Below the pieces are notes generated by a model. That model searched no databases, was not told the DNA's origin, and saw only the letters and a program-made list of their open reading frames with translations. Below, piece after piece: positions 8,437 to 16,954 of a stretch of DNA of 64,000 bases (within the stretch, counting starts at the first letter, position 1; every line of letters begins with the position of its first letter). A program made the translations under genes and the position numbers. The stretch comes from Candidatus Saccharicenans sp. (GTDB taxonomy: Bacteria > Acidobacteriota > Aminicenantia > Aminicenantales > Saccharicenantaceae), in NCBI GenBank assembly GCA_024653215.1, contig JANLFU010000004.1:155574-219573 (forward strand), in the 5' to 3' direction.

Positions 8437-9278
8437 CTTTCTTCCTCTTCGGCGTCCCTTACTGCAGCCCCGGTTTGTATTAATCCCCGGCCGGGGCCCG
8501 GGTGAACGAGGGAGATTTCAGGCAGGCCGGTGGACCGGTTGGTTCTGACCTCGACTTCAACTCCGAAGGTTTTCCTGATCAGGTCTTTTTCCAGGAGCTC
8601 TTGTGGCCGGCCCCGGGCGATTATTTTCCCGTCCTTTATGAAGATGAGGCTGGAGCAATAGGCAGCAGCCAGGTTGAGGTTATGCTCGGCCACCAGGATG
8701 GCTTTGCCCCGGTCCTTTTGAAGCTCCTGTAATAACCGGTAGACCTGTAGCTGGAAATTAAGGTCCAGGTGGGAACTCGGTTCATCCAGCAGAAGCACCG
8801 GGGTGTCCTGGGCCAGGGCCCTGGCAATCAGCACCCGCTGCCTCTCGCCGCCGCTCAATTCATTGAGCTTTTTTTCTCTGAGCTCGAAGACGTCAGTCAG
8901 CTTCATGGCTTCTTCCACGGCCGCCCGGTCCCGTTCTGAAAATCCGGCCAGACGCCCCGGCTGCCGGTAGTAGCGGGCCATGGCCACGGTCTCCTCCACG
9001 CTGAAATCAAAGACCGGCTCGAACACCTGGGGAACATAGGCCAGAAGCGAAGCAATTTGTCGGGTCCTGAGTTCGAACAGGTTGCGGCCATGGACCGTGA
9101 TTTTTCCTCTGAGCCAGGGGGTTAGCCTCTGAATGGCTTTGACCAGGGTGCTCTTGCCGGAACCGTTGGGGCCACAGACGGCCAGGAATTCGCCCGGCTC
9201 CAGTTCCAGGGAAATTCCGGAAATTACCGGCGGGCCGCCGTAGCCGGCTTCCAGGTTTTCGACCGACAGAAATTTCAT
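8433..9278 (-). CDS. ABC importer ATPase, FecE/BtuD family
   Basis: A 281-residue ATP-binding subunit that drives the importer. It has Walker A GPNGSGKST (near residue 36), the signature LSGGERQRV (near 142), Walker B VLLLDEPSSHLD and the switch His in AEHNLN. About 25 C-terminal residues after the core fold are basic and Glu-rich. It is the first gene of the operon. Upstream are a TATAAT element and a 12-bp-arm inverted repeat that could be an operator (9305-9347). Confidence 0.93.
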   Translation of the reverse strand: MKFLSVENLEAGYGGPPVISGISLELEPGEFLAVCGPNGSGKSTLVKAIQRLTPWLRGKITVHGRNLFELRTRQIASLLAYVPQVFEPVFDFSVEETVAMARYYRQPGRLAGFSERDRAAVEEAMKLTDVFELREKKLNELSGGERQRVLIARALAQDTPVLLLDEPSSHLDLNFQLQVYRLLQELQKDRGKAILVAEHNLNLAAAYCSSLIFIKDGKIIARGRPQELLEKDLIRKTFGVEVEVRTNRSTGLPEISLVHPGPGRGLIQTGAAVRDAEEEER

Positions 9279-9304
9279 CGAAGCGGTTGCCTTTTTCGCA
9301 GACT

Positions 9305-9347
9305 GAATAGCCTATATTATAAATTTATTTTCTCCTATAAGCTATTC
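9305..9347. promoter_or_regulatory. Inverted repeat over the ABC-importer promoter
   Basis: Arms 9305-9316 (GAATAGCCTATA) and 9336-9347 (TATAAGCTATTC) are complementary at 11 of 12 positions, with a 19-bp AT-rich spacer. On the minus strand the promoter lies inside it: -35-like TAGCTT at 9344-9339 is covered by one arm, TATAAT is at 9321-9316, and the other arm covers the end of the -10 and the start site. Arm centres are 31 bp apart, about three helical turns. This geometry suits a repressor such as a metal- or cofactor-sensing regulator. In the minus-strand RNA the mismatch becomes G-U, so a hairpin is the alternative reading. Confidence 0.5.
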
Positions 9348-9382
9348 GACATAAGGGCACCCGGTCCCCGCCCCGCTTTAAG

Positions 9383-9411
9383 TTGACTTTTAGAGCCTCA
9401 AAAATTATCAT
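9383..9411 (+). promoter_or_regulatory. Promoter of leuS operon
   Basis: TTGACT (9383-9388), a 17-nt spacer and TATCAT (9406-9411). The same hexamer pair occurs before rpsT. The predicted leader to the leuS ATG is about 55 nt. Confidence 0.55.
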
Positions 9412-9473
9412 TATAAACTGATTTTTGCGAGTAATTTACCCGGGTAGTTTTTCCCTGAACCGAGGATGCGACC

Positions 9474-11954
9474 ATGAAAGAAGCCTACAATTTTGAACAG
9501 ATCGAAAAGAAGTGGCAGAAAATCTGGGAGGAAAAGCAGGTCTTCGAGGTCAGCGAGGACTCTGACCGTCCGAAATATTATCTCCTGGAGATGTATCCAT
9601 ATCCTTCCGGGCGGATTCACATGGGTCATGTCCGGAATTATTCCATAGGCGACGTCCTGGCCCGCTTCAAGAAGATGAAGGGTTACAATGTCCTTCATCC
9701 CATCGGCTGGGATGCCCTGGGCATGCCGGCCGAGAACGCGGCCATCAAGCACGGCATTCATCCCCAAAAATGGACCCTGGACAACATAGACTACATGCGC
9801 TCCCAGCTAAAAAAGATGGGCTTCAGTTATTGCTGGAGCCGGGAGGTGAACACCTGCCTGCCCGAATACTACAAGTGGAACCAGTGGATTTTCCTGAAGA
9901 TGTTCGAGCAGGGCCTGGCCTACCGCCGGATGAGCTGGGTTAACTGGTGTCCCCAGTGCCGGACGGTCCTGGCCAACGAGCAGGTCATAGCCGGAAGCTG
10001 CTGGCGTTGCGACAGCCAGGTGACCCAGAAAAAGATGGAGCAGTGGTTCCTGAAGATTACAGCCTACGCCGATGAACTGCTCAGCGGGCACGAGCAACTC
10101 AGCCGCTGGCCGGAGCATGTCCTCCAGATGCAGAAGAACTGGATCGGCCGGAGCACCGGGGCCCTGGTTAACTTTCCCGTGCCCTCTCTAAATAAAGCCA
10201 TTGAAGTCTTCACCACCAGGATCGACACCATTTACGGGGCCACCTTCCTGGTGCTGAGCCCCGAGCATCCGCTGGCGGCCGAGCTGGTGGCCAACCACCC
10301 GGACCGGGAAACCCTTAAGGAATGGATGGCCAGAACCATTGCCGAGTCCAGGCTCAGAAGGGAAGAGCGGGACGAGGAAAAGGTGGGCTATGATACCGGA
10401 GTCAAAGCCCTTAACCCCTTTAGCGGCGAGCTGGTGCCCATCTTTCTGGCTAATTATGTGTTAATGGATTACGGCACGGGGGCCATCATGGCCGTGCCGG
10501 CTCACGATCAGCGCGATTACGAGTTTGCCGTCAAATACCGGCTGCCCATCAGGACGGTTATTGCCCCGGCTTCGCCGGATGTCAAGCCTGAAGAAGGGAA
10601 GGCCTTTGAAAGTTACGGGGTGCTGGTCAACTCGGGGCCCTTCAACGGGTTATCGTCGGAAGAAGCCATGGAGAAAATGGCCGCCTACGCTAAAGAAAAA
10701 GGCTTTGGCCAGGCCAGCGTTACCTACCGCCTTAGAGACTGGGGAATCTCCCGTCAGCGGTACTGGGGAACGCCGATTCCGATAATCTACTGCGATAAAT
10801 GCGGGGTTCAGCCCGTGCCCTACGAGCAGCTTCCGGTGGAAATTCCCTACGAGGCCCAGTTCACCGGGGAAGAAGGTTCCCCGCTGGAAAAGGTGCCCCA
10901 TTTTGTCCGGACCACCTGCCCGAAGTGCGGCGGCCCGGCCCGGCGGGAGACCGATACCATGGATACCTTCGTTGATTCTTCCTGGTACTTCTTCCGCTAC
11001 TGTTCGCCTCGCGAGGACAAGATTCCTTTCGTTCCGGAAAAGGCAAGGTACTGGATGCCGGTGGACCTTTACATCGGCGGGGTGGAGCACGCCATCCTGC
11101 ACCTCATATATTCCAGGTTCTTCACCAAGTACCTGCGCGACCTCGGCCTGACCCAGGTCGACGAGCCCTTCCCGCATTATCTGGCCCAGGGGATGGTGAC
11201 CAAGGACGGCTCGGCCATGTCCAAGTCGCGGGGTAACGTGGTGGACCCGGACGACATGATCAAAAGGTACGGAGCCGATGCCCTGCGGGTCTTTATCCTG
11301 TTTGCCTCGCCTCCGGAGAAAGAATTTGCCTGGTCGGAAGAGGGACTGGAAGGCTGCTACCGCTTCATCCTGAGAATCTGGAACATGTTCGAGGAAAACA
11401 GGGAACTATTTTCGGGCGAGGCACCCTCTGCCCCTGAAAAACACGACGAGCCGAGTTATCAGCGCCTGCTCAAGAAACTGCACCAGACGATAAAGAAGGT
11501 GAGCGAGGACATTGAACTCCGCTTCCACCTGAACACGGCCATCAGCGCCCTGATGGAGCTGGTCAACACCCTGAAAAAAGAAAGAGACCAGCTTTACTCC
11601 AGCCACAAGGGCCGGGAACTGCTGCGCCAGGCCCTGGAATCCCTGAACCTGATGCTGGCTCCCTTTGCTCCCCACGTGGCCGAGGAGCTCTGGGAAAGGA
11701 CCGGGCACCGGACGCTGGTGGCTGAAAGCCCCTGGCCGGCTTATGACCCGGAACTGGCCCGGGAAGAAATGGTAACCATTGTCGTCCAGGTTAACGGCAA
11801 GCTCCGCGACAAGTTCGAAGTGCCCGCCGATACTGAAGAGGATGTCCTGAAGGAAAGGGCCCTGGCCCTGCCCCGGATCCAGGAAATCCTTTCTGGGAAA
11901 CAGCCTAAGAAGGTGGTCTGCGTCAGGAACAAGCTGGTTAGCCTGGTGGTCTGA
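9474..11954 (+). CDS. leuS: Leucyl-tRNA synthetase
   Basis: Charges tRNA(Leu) with leucine in the cytoplasm. The 826-residue length fits bacterial LeuRS. The class I signatures are present: HIGH as HMGH within YPSGRIHMGH near residue 45, and KMSKS as MSKSRGN near residue 582. Between them lie a zinc-type cysteine cluster (CPQCRTV ... CWRC) and the CP1 editing domain, and the anticodon-binding and C-terminal domains follow. It starts a plus-strand operon with lptE and holA. The 9-bp gap to lptE implies co-transcription. Confidence 0.98.
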   Translation: MKEAYNFEQIEKKWQKIWEEKQVFEVSEDSDRPKYYLLEMYPYPSGRIHMGHVRNYSIGDVLARFKKMKGYNVLHPIGWDALGMPAENAAIKHGIHPQKWTLDNIDYMRSQLKKMGFSYCWSREVNTCLPEYYKWNQWIFLKMFEQGLAYRRMSWVNWCPQCRTVLANEQVIAGSCWRCDSQVTQKKMEQWFLKITAYADELLSGHEQLSRWPEHVLQMQKNWIGRSTGALVNFPVPSLNKAIEVFTTRIDTIYGATFLVLSPEHPLAAELVANHPDRETLKEWMARTIAESRLRREERDEEKVGYDTGVKALNPFSGELVPIFLANYVLMDYGTGAIMAVPAHDQRDYEFAVKYRLPIRTVIAPASPDVKPEEGKAFESYGVLVNSGPFNGLSSEEAMEKMAAYAKEKGFGQASVTYRLRDWGISRQRYWGTPIPIIYCDKCGVQPVPYEQLPVEIPYEAQFTGEEGSPLEKVPHFVRTTCPKCGGPARRETDTMDTFVDSSWYFFRYCSPREDKIPFVPEKARYWMPVDLYIGGVEHAILHLIYSRFFTKYLRDLGLTQVDEPFPHYLAQGMVTKDGSAMSKSRGNVVDPDDMIKRYGADALRVFILFASPPEKEFAWSEEGLEGCYRFILRIWNMFEENRELFSGEAPSAPEKHDEPSYQRLLKKLHQTIKKVSEDIELRFHLNTAISALMELVNTLKKERDQLYSSHKGRELLRQALESLNLMLAPFAPHVAEELWERTGHRTLVAESPWPAYDPELAREEMVTIVVQVNGKLRDKFEVPADTEEDVLKERALALPRIQEILSGKQPKKVVCVRNKLVSLVV

Positions 11955-11963
11955 ACTGAGTTG

Positions 11964-12482
11964 ATGAAATTCTGGCCGAAATACATAGCCTGCTGCCTGC
12001 TCCTGGCCTGCCTGGCTGCCTGCGGCTATCAACTCCGGGGGAAGGGCAGCTTCTGGCCTCCACAGATGAAGAGAGTCCAGGTCCCGGTCTTCAAGAATTC
12101 TTCCGGGCGGTTCGAGCTGGACCTCAAGCTCACCAGGAGCGTCATCAACGAACTGGTGGCCAGGACCGGGGTGGTCATCGTCAGCGAGCGCAGCCAGGCC
12201 GACGGGCTGCTGAGCGGCGAGGTCCGGGCTTTCAGCGTCCAGCCGATTGCCTTCTCGCCGGCCGGGACGGCCACCAGGTTCAAGATAACCATAACCACCA
12301 GCGTTGTCTTTTCCGACCTGGTCAACCAGAAAGTCCTGTTTTCCGACGAAAATTTCGTTTACACCGAGGAGTATGACATCCCGGAGGGTCTGGATTACGA
12401 AACGATGGAAACCCGGGCCATCGACCGGGCTGCCGAAAAGTATGCTCGGCAGCTGGTGGTTAACCTGGTAGAAGGATTTTAA
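11964..12482 (+). CDS. lptE: LptE lipoprotein of LPS assembly
   Basis: A 172-residue outer-membrane lipoprotein that plugs and supports the LptD translocon delivering lipopolysaccharide to the cell surface. The signal peptide ends in a lipobox LAAC, followed by GYQLRGKG, the characteristic mature start of LptE. The rest has the expected mixed alpha/beta pattern. I start at ATG 11964 rather than the adjacent upstream TTG (11961). It sits between leuS and holA, the same order seen in many proteobacteria, which supports the call. lptD is not in the window. Confidence 0.92.
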   Translation: MKFWPKYIACCLLLACLAACGYQLRGKGSFWPPQMKRVQVPVFKNSSGRFELDLKLTRSVINELVARTGVVIVSERSQADGLLSGEVRAFSVQPIAFSPAGTATRFKITITTSVVFSDLVNQKVLFSDENFVYTEEYDIPEGLDYETMETRAIDRAAEKYARQLVVNLVEGF

Positions 12483-13628
12483 ATGTCAGCCCGCGAACCA
12501 TTCTACCTTCTCTGGAAAAAGGAAATTTCCCCGGACAACCTGGGCCCCGGTCTTTTCGTTTATGGCGAACAGGCCGCATACCTGAGAAAGCTGCTGCAGG
12601 AAGTGGTCGAAAAAGAACGTAACAACGGGGAGCAACTTCAGCTAAAGCCTTATTTTCTTTTTGATAAAGACTGGTCGGAGATCCTGGAGGAAGCCCAGAG
12701 CCAGGACATGTTTCTGTTCACCACTAGGAAAATCCTGGTGGTTTACTTTCCCGAGCCAGAGGATGACGATCCCCAGCTGGCCGAGCGGGCCTTCAGGCAA
12801 CTGGTGGTCCCGTTTGAGAAAGAGATAGAAAGGTACTTTGCTGCTCCGTCTGATGGAGTGTATTTGGTAATTGTTTACCCGGGGAAGTTGAAGAAAGGTA
12901 ACCGGTTGCTGGATTTTTTTAGCCGGCTGAAGACAGGCGCGGGTGGCAATCTCCGGTTGCTGGAGATGAAAACCCCGCGCCCGCCGGAACTTACCGCCTG
13001 GGTTCACGAGGAACTCAGGAAGCGGGGCAAAAAAACCAGCCCCCAGGCCATCAACCGCTTGCTGGAAGCGGCCGGGACCGACCTTTTGCTTCTTGAACAG
13101 GAACTGGAAAAATTGAGCCTTTATTCCGCTGGCCGGCCGGTCATCACCGAAGAAGATATCCTGGCCGTCTGCGCCTTTCAGAAGAGCTATGACAGGTTTG
13201 CCCTCGAGGAAGCGCTGGAGTCCGGAAGCCTGCAGGAAGCGCTGAGCATTACCTCCAGGTTCCTGGCCGAGCAGCCGGATGCCTCCGAGGTCATCAACTA
13301 TTTTACCGGGCTCAGCCGGTACATACTTTCACTGGCCAGGGCCAAGGTGGAAGTGGAAGAGAAGAAGGTTCCGGTCAAGGAAGTCTTCAGCAAGATGCGA
13401 CCCCAGTTGAGCGAGGGCTGGAGCCTGTTTGACCGCAAGCTGGAGGCCTTTTCCGCCTGCCTTAAGGCTTTCAGCCAGAAAGAACTCGATGAGCTGGTGA
13501 GAGAACTGGGCCGGATTGACCTCAAGCTGAAATCGAGCGACCTCGACGCCGGCATAATGATAGAAACCTTTCTGGTCAGGTTTTTTCAGTTGCGGGATAG
13601 AAAAAAGCGGGAGCTTAACCGGCCTTGA
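12483..13628 (+). CDS. holA: DNA polymerase III delta subunit
   Basis: A 381-residue clamp-loader subunit that opens the beta sliding clamp. The N-terminal region shows the family pattern YGEQAAYLRKLLQEV, then a degenerate AAA+ fold, a helical lid (EDILAVCAFQKSYDRFALEEAL) and a C-terminal collar domain ending with IETFLVRFFQLRDRKK. The ATG follows the lptE stop directly. The last 14 bp overlap the end of rpsT on the opposite strand. The partner delta-prime gene (holB) lies at 42.6 kb. Confidence 0.92.
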   Translation: MSAREPFYLLWKKEISPDNLGPGLFVYGEQAAYLRKLLQEVVEKERNNGEQLQLKPYFLFDKDWSEILEEAQSQDMFLFTTRKILVVYFPEPEDDDPQLAERAFRQLVVPFEKEIERYFAAPSDGVYLVIVYPGKLKKGNRLLDFFSRLKTGAGGNLRLLEMKTPRPPELTAWVHEELRKRGKKTSPQAINRLLEAAGTDLLLLEQELEKLSLYSAGRPVITEEDILAVCAFQKSYDRFALEEALESGSLQEALSITSRFLAEQPDASEVINYFTGLSRYILSLARAKVEVEEKKVPVKEVFSKMRPQLSEGWSLFDRKLEAFSACLKAFSQKELDELVRELGRIDLKLKSSDLDAGIMIETFLVRFFQLRDRKKRELNRP

Positions 13629-13893
13629 CCGGCAGGCTCTGGGCTTGCCTGGACAGGCGGGACTTGTAGCGGGAGCCGGTGTTCTTCTTGATGGTTCCCT
13701 TGGCTACTGCCCTGTCTATGGCCTTGAAAACTGACGGCAGGAGAGCCAGGGCGGCTTCCCGGTCTTCGGCCTCTATTTTTTCCCTGAGCTTCTTGATCAG
13801 GGTCTTCATCAGGGATTTATTTCTCTGGTTTACGGCCCGTCTCCGCAAGCTGCGACGGTGCTGTCTGATAGCCGATTTGTGTCTGAGCGCCAT
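13615..13893 (-). CDS. rpsT: Ribosomal protein S20
   Basis: A 92-residue primary 16S rRNA-binding protein of the small subunit. It is Lys/Arg-rich and all helical, with the S20 pattern: MALRHKSAIRQHRRSLRRR at the start, KSLMKTLIKKLR, then KGTIKKNTGSRYKSRLSRQA near the end. AAGGAG lies 6 nt upstream of the ATG, and a TTGACT/TATCAT promoter precedes it. It converges on holA with a 14-bp antisense overlap of the two 3' ends. Confidence 0.97.
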   Translation of the reverse strand: MALRHKSAIRQHRRSLRRRAVNQRNKSLMKTLIKKLREKIEAEDREAALALLPSVFKAIDRAVAKGTIKKNTGSRYKSRLSRQAQSLPVKAG

Positions 13894-13916
13894 CTCTATC
13901 TCCTTTTGAGTGCCAT

Positions 13917-13945
13917 ATGATAGAATAACTCTAACTTAAAGTCAA
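13917..13945 (-). promoter_or_regulatory. rpsT promoter
   Basis: Minus strand: TTGACT (13945-13940), a 17-nt spacer and TATCAT (13922-13917). The expected leader is about 17 nt and contains the AAGGAG ribosome-binding site. Confidence 0.6.
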
Positions 13946-13960
13946 CACTCCGGGCCAGGG

Positions 13961-13993
13961 CCTGGTTCCCGGGGTGGTCTCGGGAGAACCAGG
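13961..13993 (+). promoter_or_regulatory. Hairpin covering the dtd start region
   Basis: CCTGGTTC (13961-13968) pairs perfectly with GAACCAGG (13986-13993), and the helix extends inward with CC/GG pairs. The 3' arm ends on the base before the dtd ATG, and the only Shine-Dalgarno-like GGGAG (13982-13986) is inside it. It could limit ribosome access to dtd. Confidence 0.5.
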
Positions 13994-14446
13994 ATGAAAA
14001 TAGTACTGCAGAGGGTAAAAGAAGCCAGGGTTACGGTGGAAGGCCGGGTGGAAGGAAGCATCGGCCGGGGCCTGTGCCTTCTGGTCGGGGTGGAAAAAGG
14101 TGACAGGGAAGTCGAAGCCGACTGGCTGGCGGCCAAGGTGGCCGAACTACGCATCTTCCCCGATGAAAACGACAAAATGAACCTGTCGGTAAAGGAGGTC
14201 GGGGGCAGCGTCCTGGCGGTTTCCCAGTTTACACTGGCCAGTTCCATCAGAAAGGGGCGTCGCCCGAGCTTCGACAATGCCGAGACCCCGGGGCGGGCCG
14301 CCGAACTTTTTGACTATTTCGTCGGGAAGTTGCGGGAGCAGGGTCTTGAGGTCCAGACCGGGGTCTTCCAGGCCATGATGGAAGTCCACCTGATTAACGA
14401 CGGGCCGGTGACCTTCATCCTGGACTCTCGCCTGAAGCAGCTTTAA
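13994..14446 (+). CDS. dtd: D-aminoacyl-tRNA deacylase
   Basis: A 150-residue homodimeric enzyme that removes D-amino acids (and mischarged glycine) wrongly attached to tRNA. The proofreading motifs are both present: SQFTLAS near residue 77 and the Gly-cisPro motif in NDGPVTF near residue 137. Length matches the family. It is followed by a long non-coding block, so it may be monocistronic. A hairpin abuts the start codon. Confidence 0.96.
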   Translation: MKIVLQRVKEARVTVEGRVEGSIGRGLCLLVGVEKGDREVEADWLAAKVAELRIFPDENDKMNLSVKEVGGSVLAVSQFTLASSIRKGRRPSFDNAETPGRAAELFDYFVGKLREQGLEVQTGVFQAMMEVHLINDGPVTFILDSRLKQL

Positions 14447-15122
14447 GGAGAAGGAACGGACCGGCTACCCGAGAGGTTGCCCGACTGGCGGGGTAATCCG
14501 TGGCTACCGGCAACAGCTCAACTAATTTGGAATCAAAGTTGAAACCACAACCCGGAAAGCTGTCGGCCTGAAGAAGCTGGATTTGGGTGGCAACCTGTTA
14601 GGCGAGTAAACCGCCTTGATTCACCTAGAATGAAACCGCCGGCCAAGATAGAGATATCAGCCGGTCAAGGAAGGTGTGAACGGGACCCCGGTTAAAATAA
14701 TATTTGGATTGCCCGGGGCCCTGACATATGAATAACCATTCATATGTTGGCGGCCGCCGGGATTCAACTGGTGATAAATGATTTTTTATAAAGACCGAAG
14801 AAATCAAGGTTGAAGTGACCTCAAACCCTTCTGGCGACCGGCCAGGTTTGGCCTGAAATTCCCCTGATACTTTCCTGAAGGCAATTTAACGGGGGCGCAT
14901 CTTTTTCCCATTGATTGCCTGCCGGTCCTTTTTGCCGCCGGGGTTACTATTAGAGTCGGTGGTTAGCCGGTAAGCAGCCACTTTGGGAATTCCGAGCAGG
15001 AACCTGGTTAAGGCAGAATTGAACGTTAAGGCAGCCCTTAAAGATCTAAGCGCAAGAGCTGAATTGAAAGGCTCCTGGTCAAGGGGAGAAGATGAAACGG
15101 GTGGGGCGGGCAGGCGCAGTTT
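14447..15122. other. 676-bp non-coding block with stacked palindromes
   Basis: This gap separates the 3' ends of dtd (plus) and ribBA (minus). No ORF with convincing composition occurs on either strand, and I see no match to tRNA, tmRNA, RNase P, SRP or 6S RNA signatures. It holds three contiguous self-complementary elements at 14682-14758 and a direct repeat GTTAAGGCAG (15007-15016 and 15025-15034). An 8-bp inverted pair, ACCGGCTA (14460-14467) and TAGCCGGT (14964-14971), may be chance. The block could be an uncharacterised structured RNA, a decayed gene or a chromosomal architectural site. Confidence 0.6.
14682..14758. repeat. Three back-to-back inverted repeats
   Basis: First, GGGACCCCGG (14682-14691) pairs with CCGGGGCCC (14713-14721), leaving one bulged A and a 21-nt AT-rich loop. 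Second, after two bases, ACATATGAAT (14724-14733) and ATTCATATGT (14738-14747) form a perfect 10-bp stem with an AACC loop. Third, GGCGGCCGCC (14749-14758) is a perfect palindrome. None is followed by a T tract, so these are not ordinary terminators. Confidence 0.7.
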
Positions 15123-16340
15123 TTAAATTATGTCCAGCAGGTGGCCCATCTTTTCTTTCTTGGCCCTGAGGTATTCCAGGTTTTCTTCAGTGGGCGGGAT
15201 CTGGATGGGCACCCTTTCCACGATTTCCAGGCCGTAGCCGCTTAGCCCGCGGAACTTCCTGGGGTTGTTGGTTATCAGGCGAATCTTCCGGATACCCAGG
15301 GCGGCCAGGATCTGGGCCCCGATCCCATAATCACGCTGGTCGGGCTTGAAGCCCAGCCGGCAGTTGGCTTCCACCGTGTCGCAGCCCTCGTCCTGCAGGC
15401 CGTAGGCTTTGATCTTGTTGGCCAGGCCGATGCCCCGGCCCTCGTGGTTGAGCATGTAGAGAATGACTCCTGCTCCTTCCTGCTCTATCATCTGCATGGC
15501 CGTGTGCAGTTGTTCTCCGCAGTCGCAGCGCAGCGAGGCAAAGGCATCACCGGTCAGACACTGAGAATGAGCCCGGACCAGGGTCGGGCGGTCGGCGGAG
15601 ATTACGCCCTTGATCAGGGCCACGTGATGTTCTCCGTGAATTATGTCTTCAAAAACCGCTATCCGGAAGTGGCCGTACCTGGTGGGCAGGTCGGCCTCGG
15701 AAATCTTCCGGACCAGGGTCTCAGTCCGCATCCGGTAGGAGATCAGGTCGGCAATGGTCAGGATGGGGATGCCGTGTTCGCGGCTGAAGGACTCGAGGTC
15801 GGGCATCCGGGCCATCGTCCCGTCTTCCTTCATTATTTCGCAGATGACTCCGGCCGGGTAAAGACCGGCCAGCCTGGCCAGGTCGACCGAGGCTTCGGTC
15901 TGCCCGGCCCTGGCCAGCACACCGCCTTCCCTGGCTTCCAGCGGAAAAATGTGCCCCGGCCTAGCCAGGTCTTCCGGTTTGGTGGCCGGGTTAATGGCCG
16001 TCAGGATGGTCCGGGCCCGGTCGTAGGCGGAGATGCCGGTGGTGATGCCTTCCCGGGCATCGATGGAAACGGTAAAAGCTGTCCCGAACCTGGCCGTGTT
16101 TTCCTGGACCATCGGCGGTAGCTGGAGCTCTTCCACCCGCTGGCGGGTGAGGGACAGGCAGATCAGGCCCCGTCCGAACTTGGCCATGAAATTAATTATT
16201 TCCGGGGTAACCTTTTCGGCCGCCACCATCAGGTCGCCCTCGTTCTCGCGGTCTTCATCGTCGACGATGATGATCAGGCGCCCGGCGCGGACCGCCTCCA
16301 GGGCTTCTTCGACACTGATAGTCATGGGCCGGTTTTCCAT
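15123..16340 (-). CDS. ribBA: Bifunctional DHBP synthase / GTP cyclohydrolase II
   Basis: A 405-residue fused enzyme supplying both riboflavin precursors. The N-terminal half (about residues 1-200) makes 3,4-dihydroxy-2-butanone 4-phosphate from ribulose 5-phosphate and carries the DDEDRENEGDL metal/substrate motif near residue 27. The C-terminal half opens GTP and has the zinc-binding CLTGDAFASLRCDCG near residue 265 plus GRGIGLANK. It is the last gene of the minus-strand run ftsY-ribD-ribE-ribBA, 20 bp after ribE. No ribH (lumazine synthase) follows, so that step must be encoded elsewhere. Confidence 0.97.
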   Translation of the reverse strand: MENRPMTISVEEALEAVRAGRLIIIVDDEDRENEGDLMVAAEKVTPEIINFMAKFGRGLICLSLTRQRVEELQLPPMVQENTARFGTAFTVSIDAREGITTGISAYDRARTILTAINPATKPEDLARPGHIFPLEAREGGVLARAGQTEASVDLARLAGLYPAGVICEIMKEDGTMARMPDLESFSREHGIPILTIADLISYRMRTETLVRKISEADLPTRYGHFRIAVFEDIIHGEHHVALIKGVISADRPTLVRAHSQCLTGDAFASLRCDCGEQLHTAMQMIEQEGAGVILYMLNHEGRGIGLANKIKAYGLQDEGCDTVEANCRLGFKPDQRDYGIGAQILAALGIRKIRLITNNPRKFRGLSGYGLEIVERVPIQIPPTEENLEYLRAKKEKMGHLLDII

Positions 16341-16360
16341 TTCTATGCGGATCTTAAAGG

Positions 16361-16954
16361 TCAGTATTTGTTTCCGGACATAAAATTATACACGTATTTG
16401 CCGATAATGTCACATTCGAGGTTGACCCGGTCTCCCGGGCGAAGGCGGTCAAGGTTGGTTTCCTGGAGGGTGGCCGGGATCAGCTCCACTTCAAAATAAC
16501 CGGCTCCCAGGGTGGCCACGGTCAGGCTGACCCCGTTGACAGCTACCGAGCCCTTGGCCACCAGGAATTTCCTGAGCTCACGGCCGACCCGGATTTTCAG
16601 GCGTTTTCCCGGTCGGCGCGGTTTGACTTCCAGGACCTGGCCCAGGCCGTCTATGTGGCCTGTGACCAGGTGGCCACCAAGCAGAGTTTCCGGGGTCACC
16701 GGCGGCTCCAAATTAACTTCCTGCCCGGGACGCAGCCGGCCCAGGGTGGTCTTTTCCAGGGTTTCTCTGGACAGGTTGAAGACCAGCGAATCGTTTTCCC
16801 TGGCGGCCACGGTCAGGCAGACCCCGTCCACAGCCAGGCTCTGGCCCTTTTCCAGACGGCGGTTCAGCTCGGCCGGGACCTCAATTACCAGCTCGGCCCG
16901 GCTCCGACGGAATTCCCGGAAGCGGCCCCGGTAGGAAATCAGCCCGGTAAACAT
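16361..16954 (-). CDS. ribE: Riboflavin synthase alpha chain
   Basis: Converts two 6,7-dimethyl-8-ribityllumazine molecules to riboflavin plus a pyrimidine. The 197-residue protein begins with the family MFTGLI and consists of two tandem lumazine-binding repeats (about residues 1-95 and 96-190), each with a VDGVCLTV / VNGVSLTV segment. The start codon shares a base with the ribD stop, so translation is coupled. No FMN riboswitch is visible before it, because it lies inside an operon led by ftsY. Confidence 0.96.
   Translation of the reverse strand: MFTGLISYRGRFREFRRSRAELVIEVPAELNRRLEKGQSLAVDGVCLTVAARENDSLVFNLSRETLEKTTLGRLRPGQEVNLEPPVTPETLLGGHLVTGHIDGLGQVLEVKPRRPGKRLKIRVGRELRKFLVAKGSVAVNGVSLTVATLGAGYFEVELIPATLQETNLDRLRPGDRVNLECDIIGKYVYNFMSGNKY

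Noticed and set aside
9402-9417. ATTATCATTATA resembling part of a Fur box
   Set aside because: Only one half-like match to the 19-bp Fur consensus; the bases are better explained as the -10 of the leuS promoter.
14625-14807. 60-residue open frame in the dtd-ribBA gap
   Set aside because: No ribosome-binding site, no family resemblance, and it spans the stacked palindromes.
14960-14985. GGTAAGCAGCC resembling the SRP RNA tetraloop region (GGAAGCAGCC)
   Set aside because: The flanking conserved GGTCAGGYCCGGAAGG context is absent and no closing stem is found.
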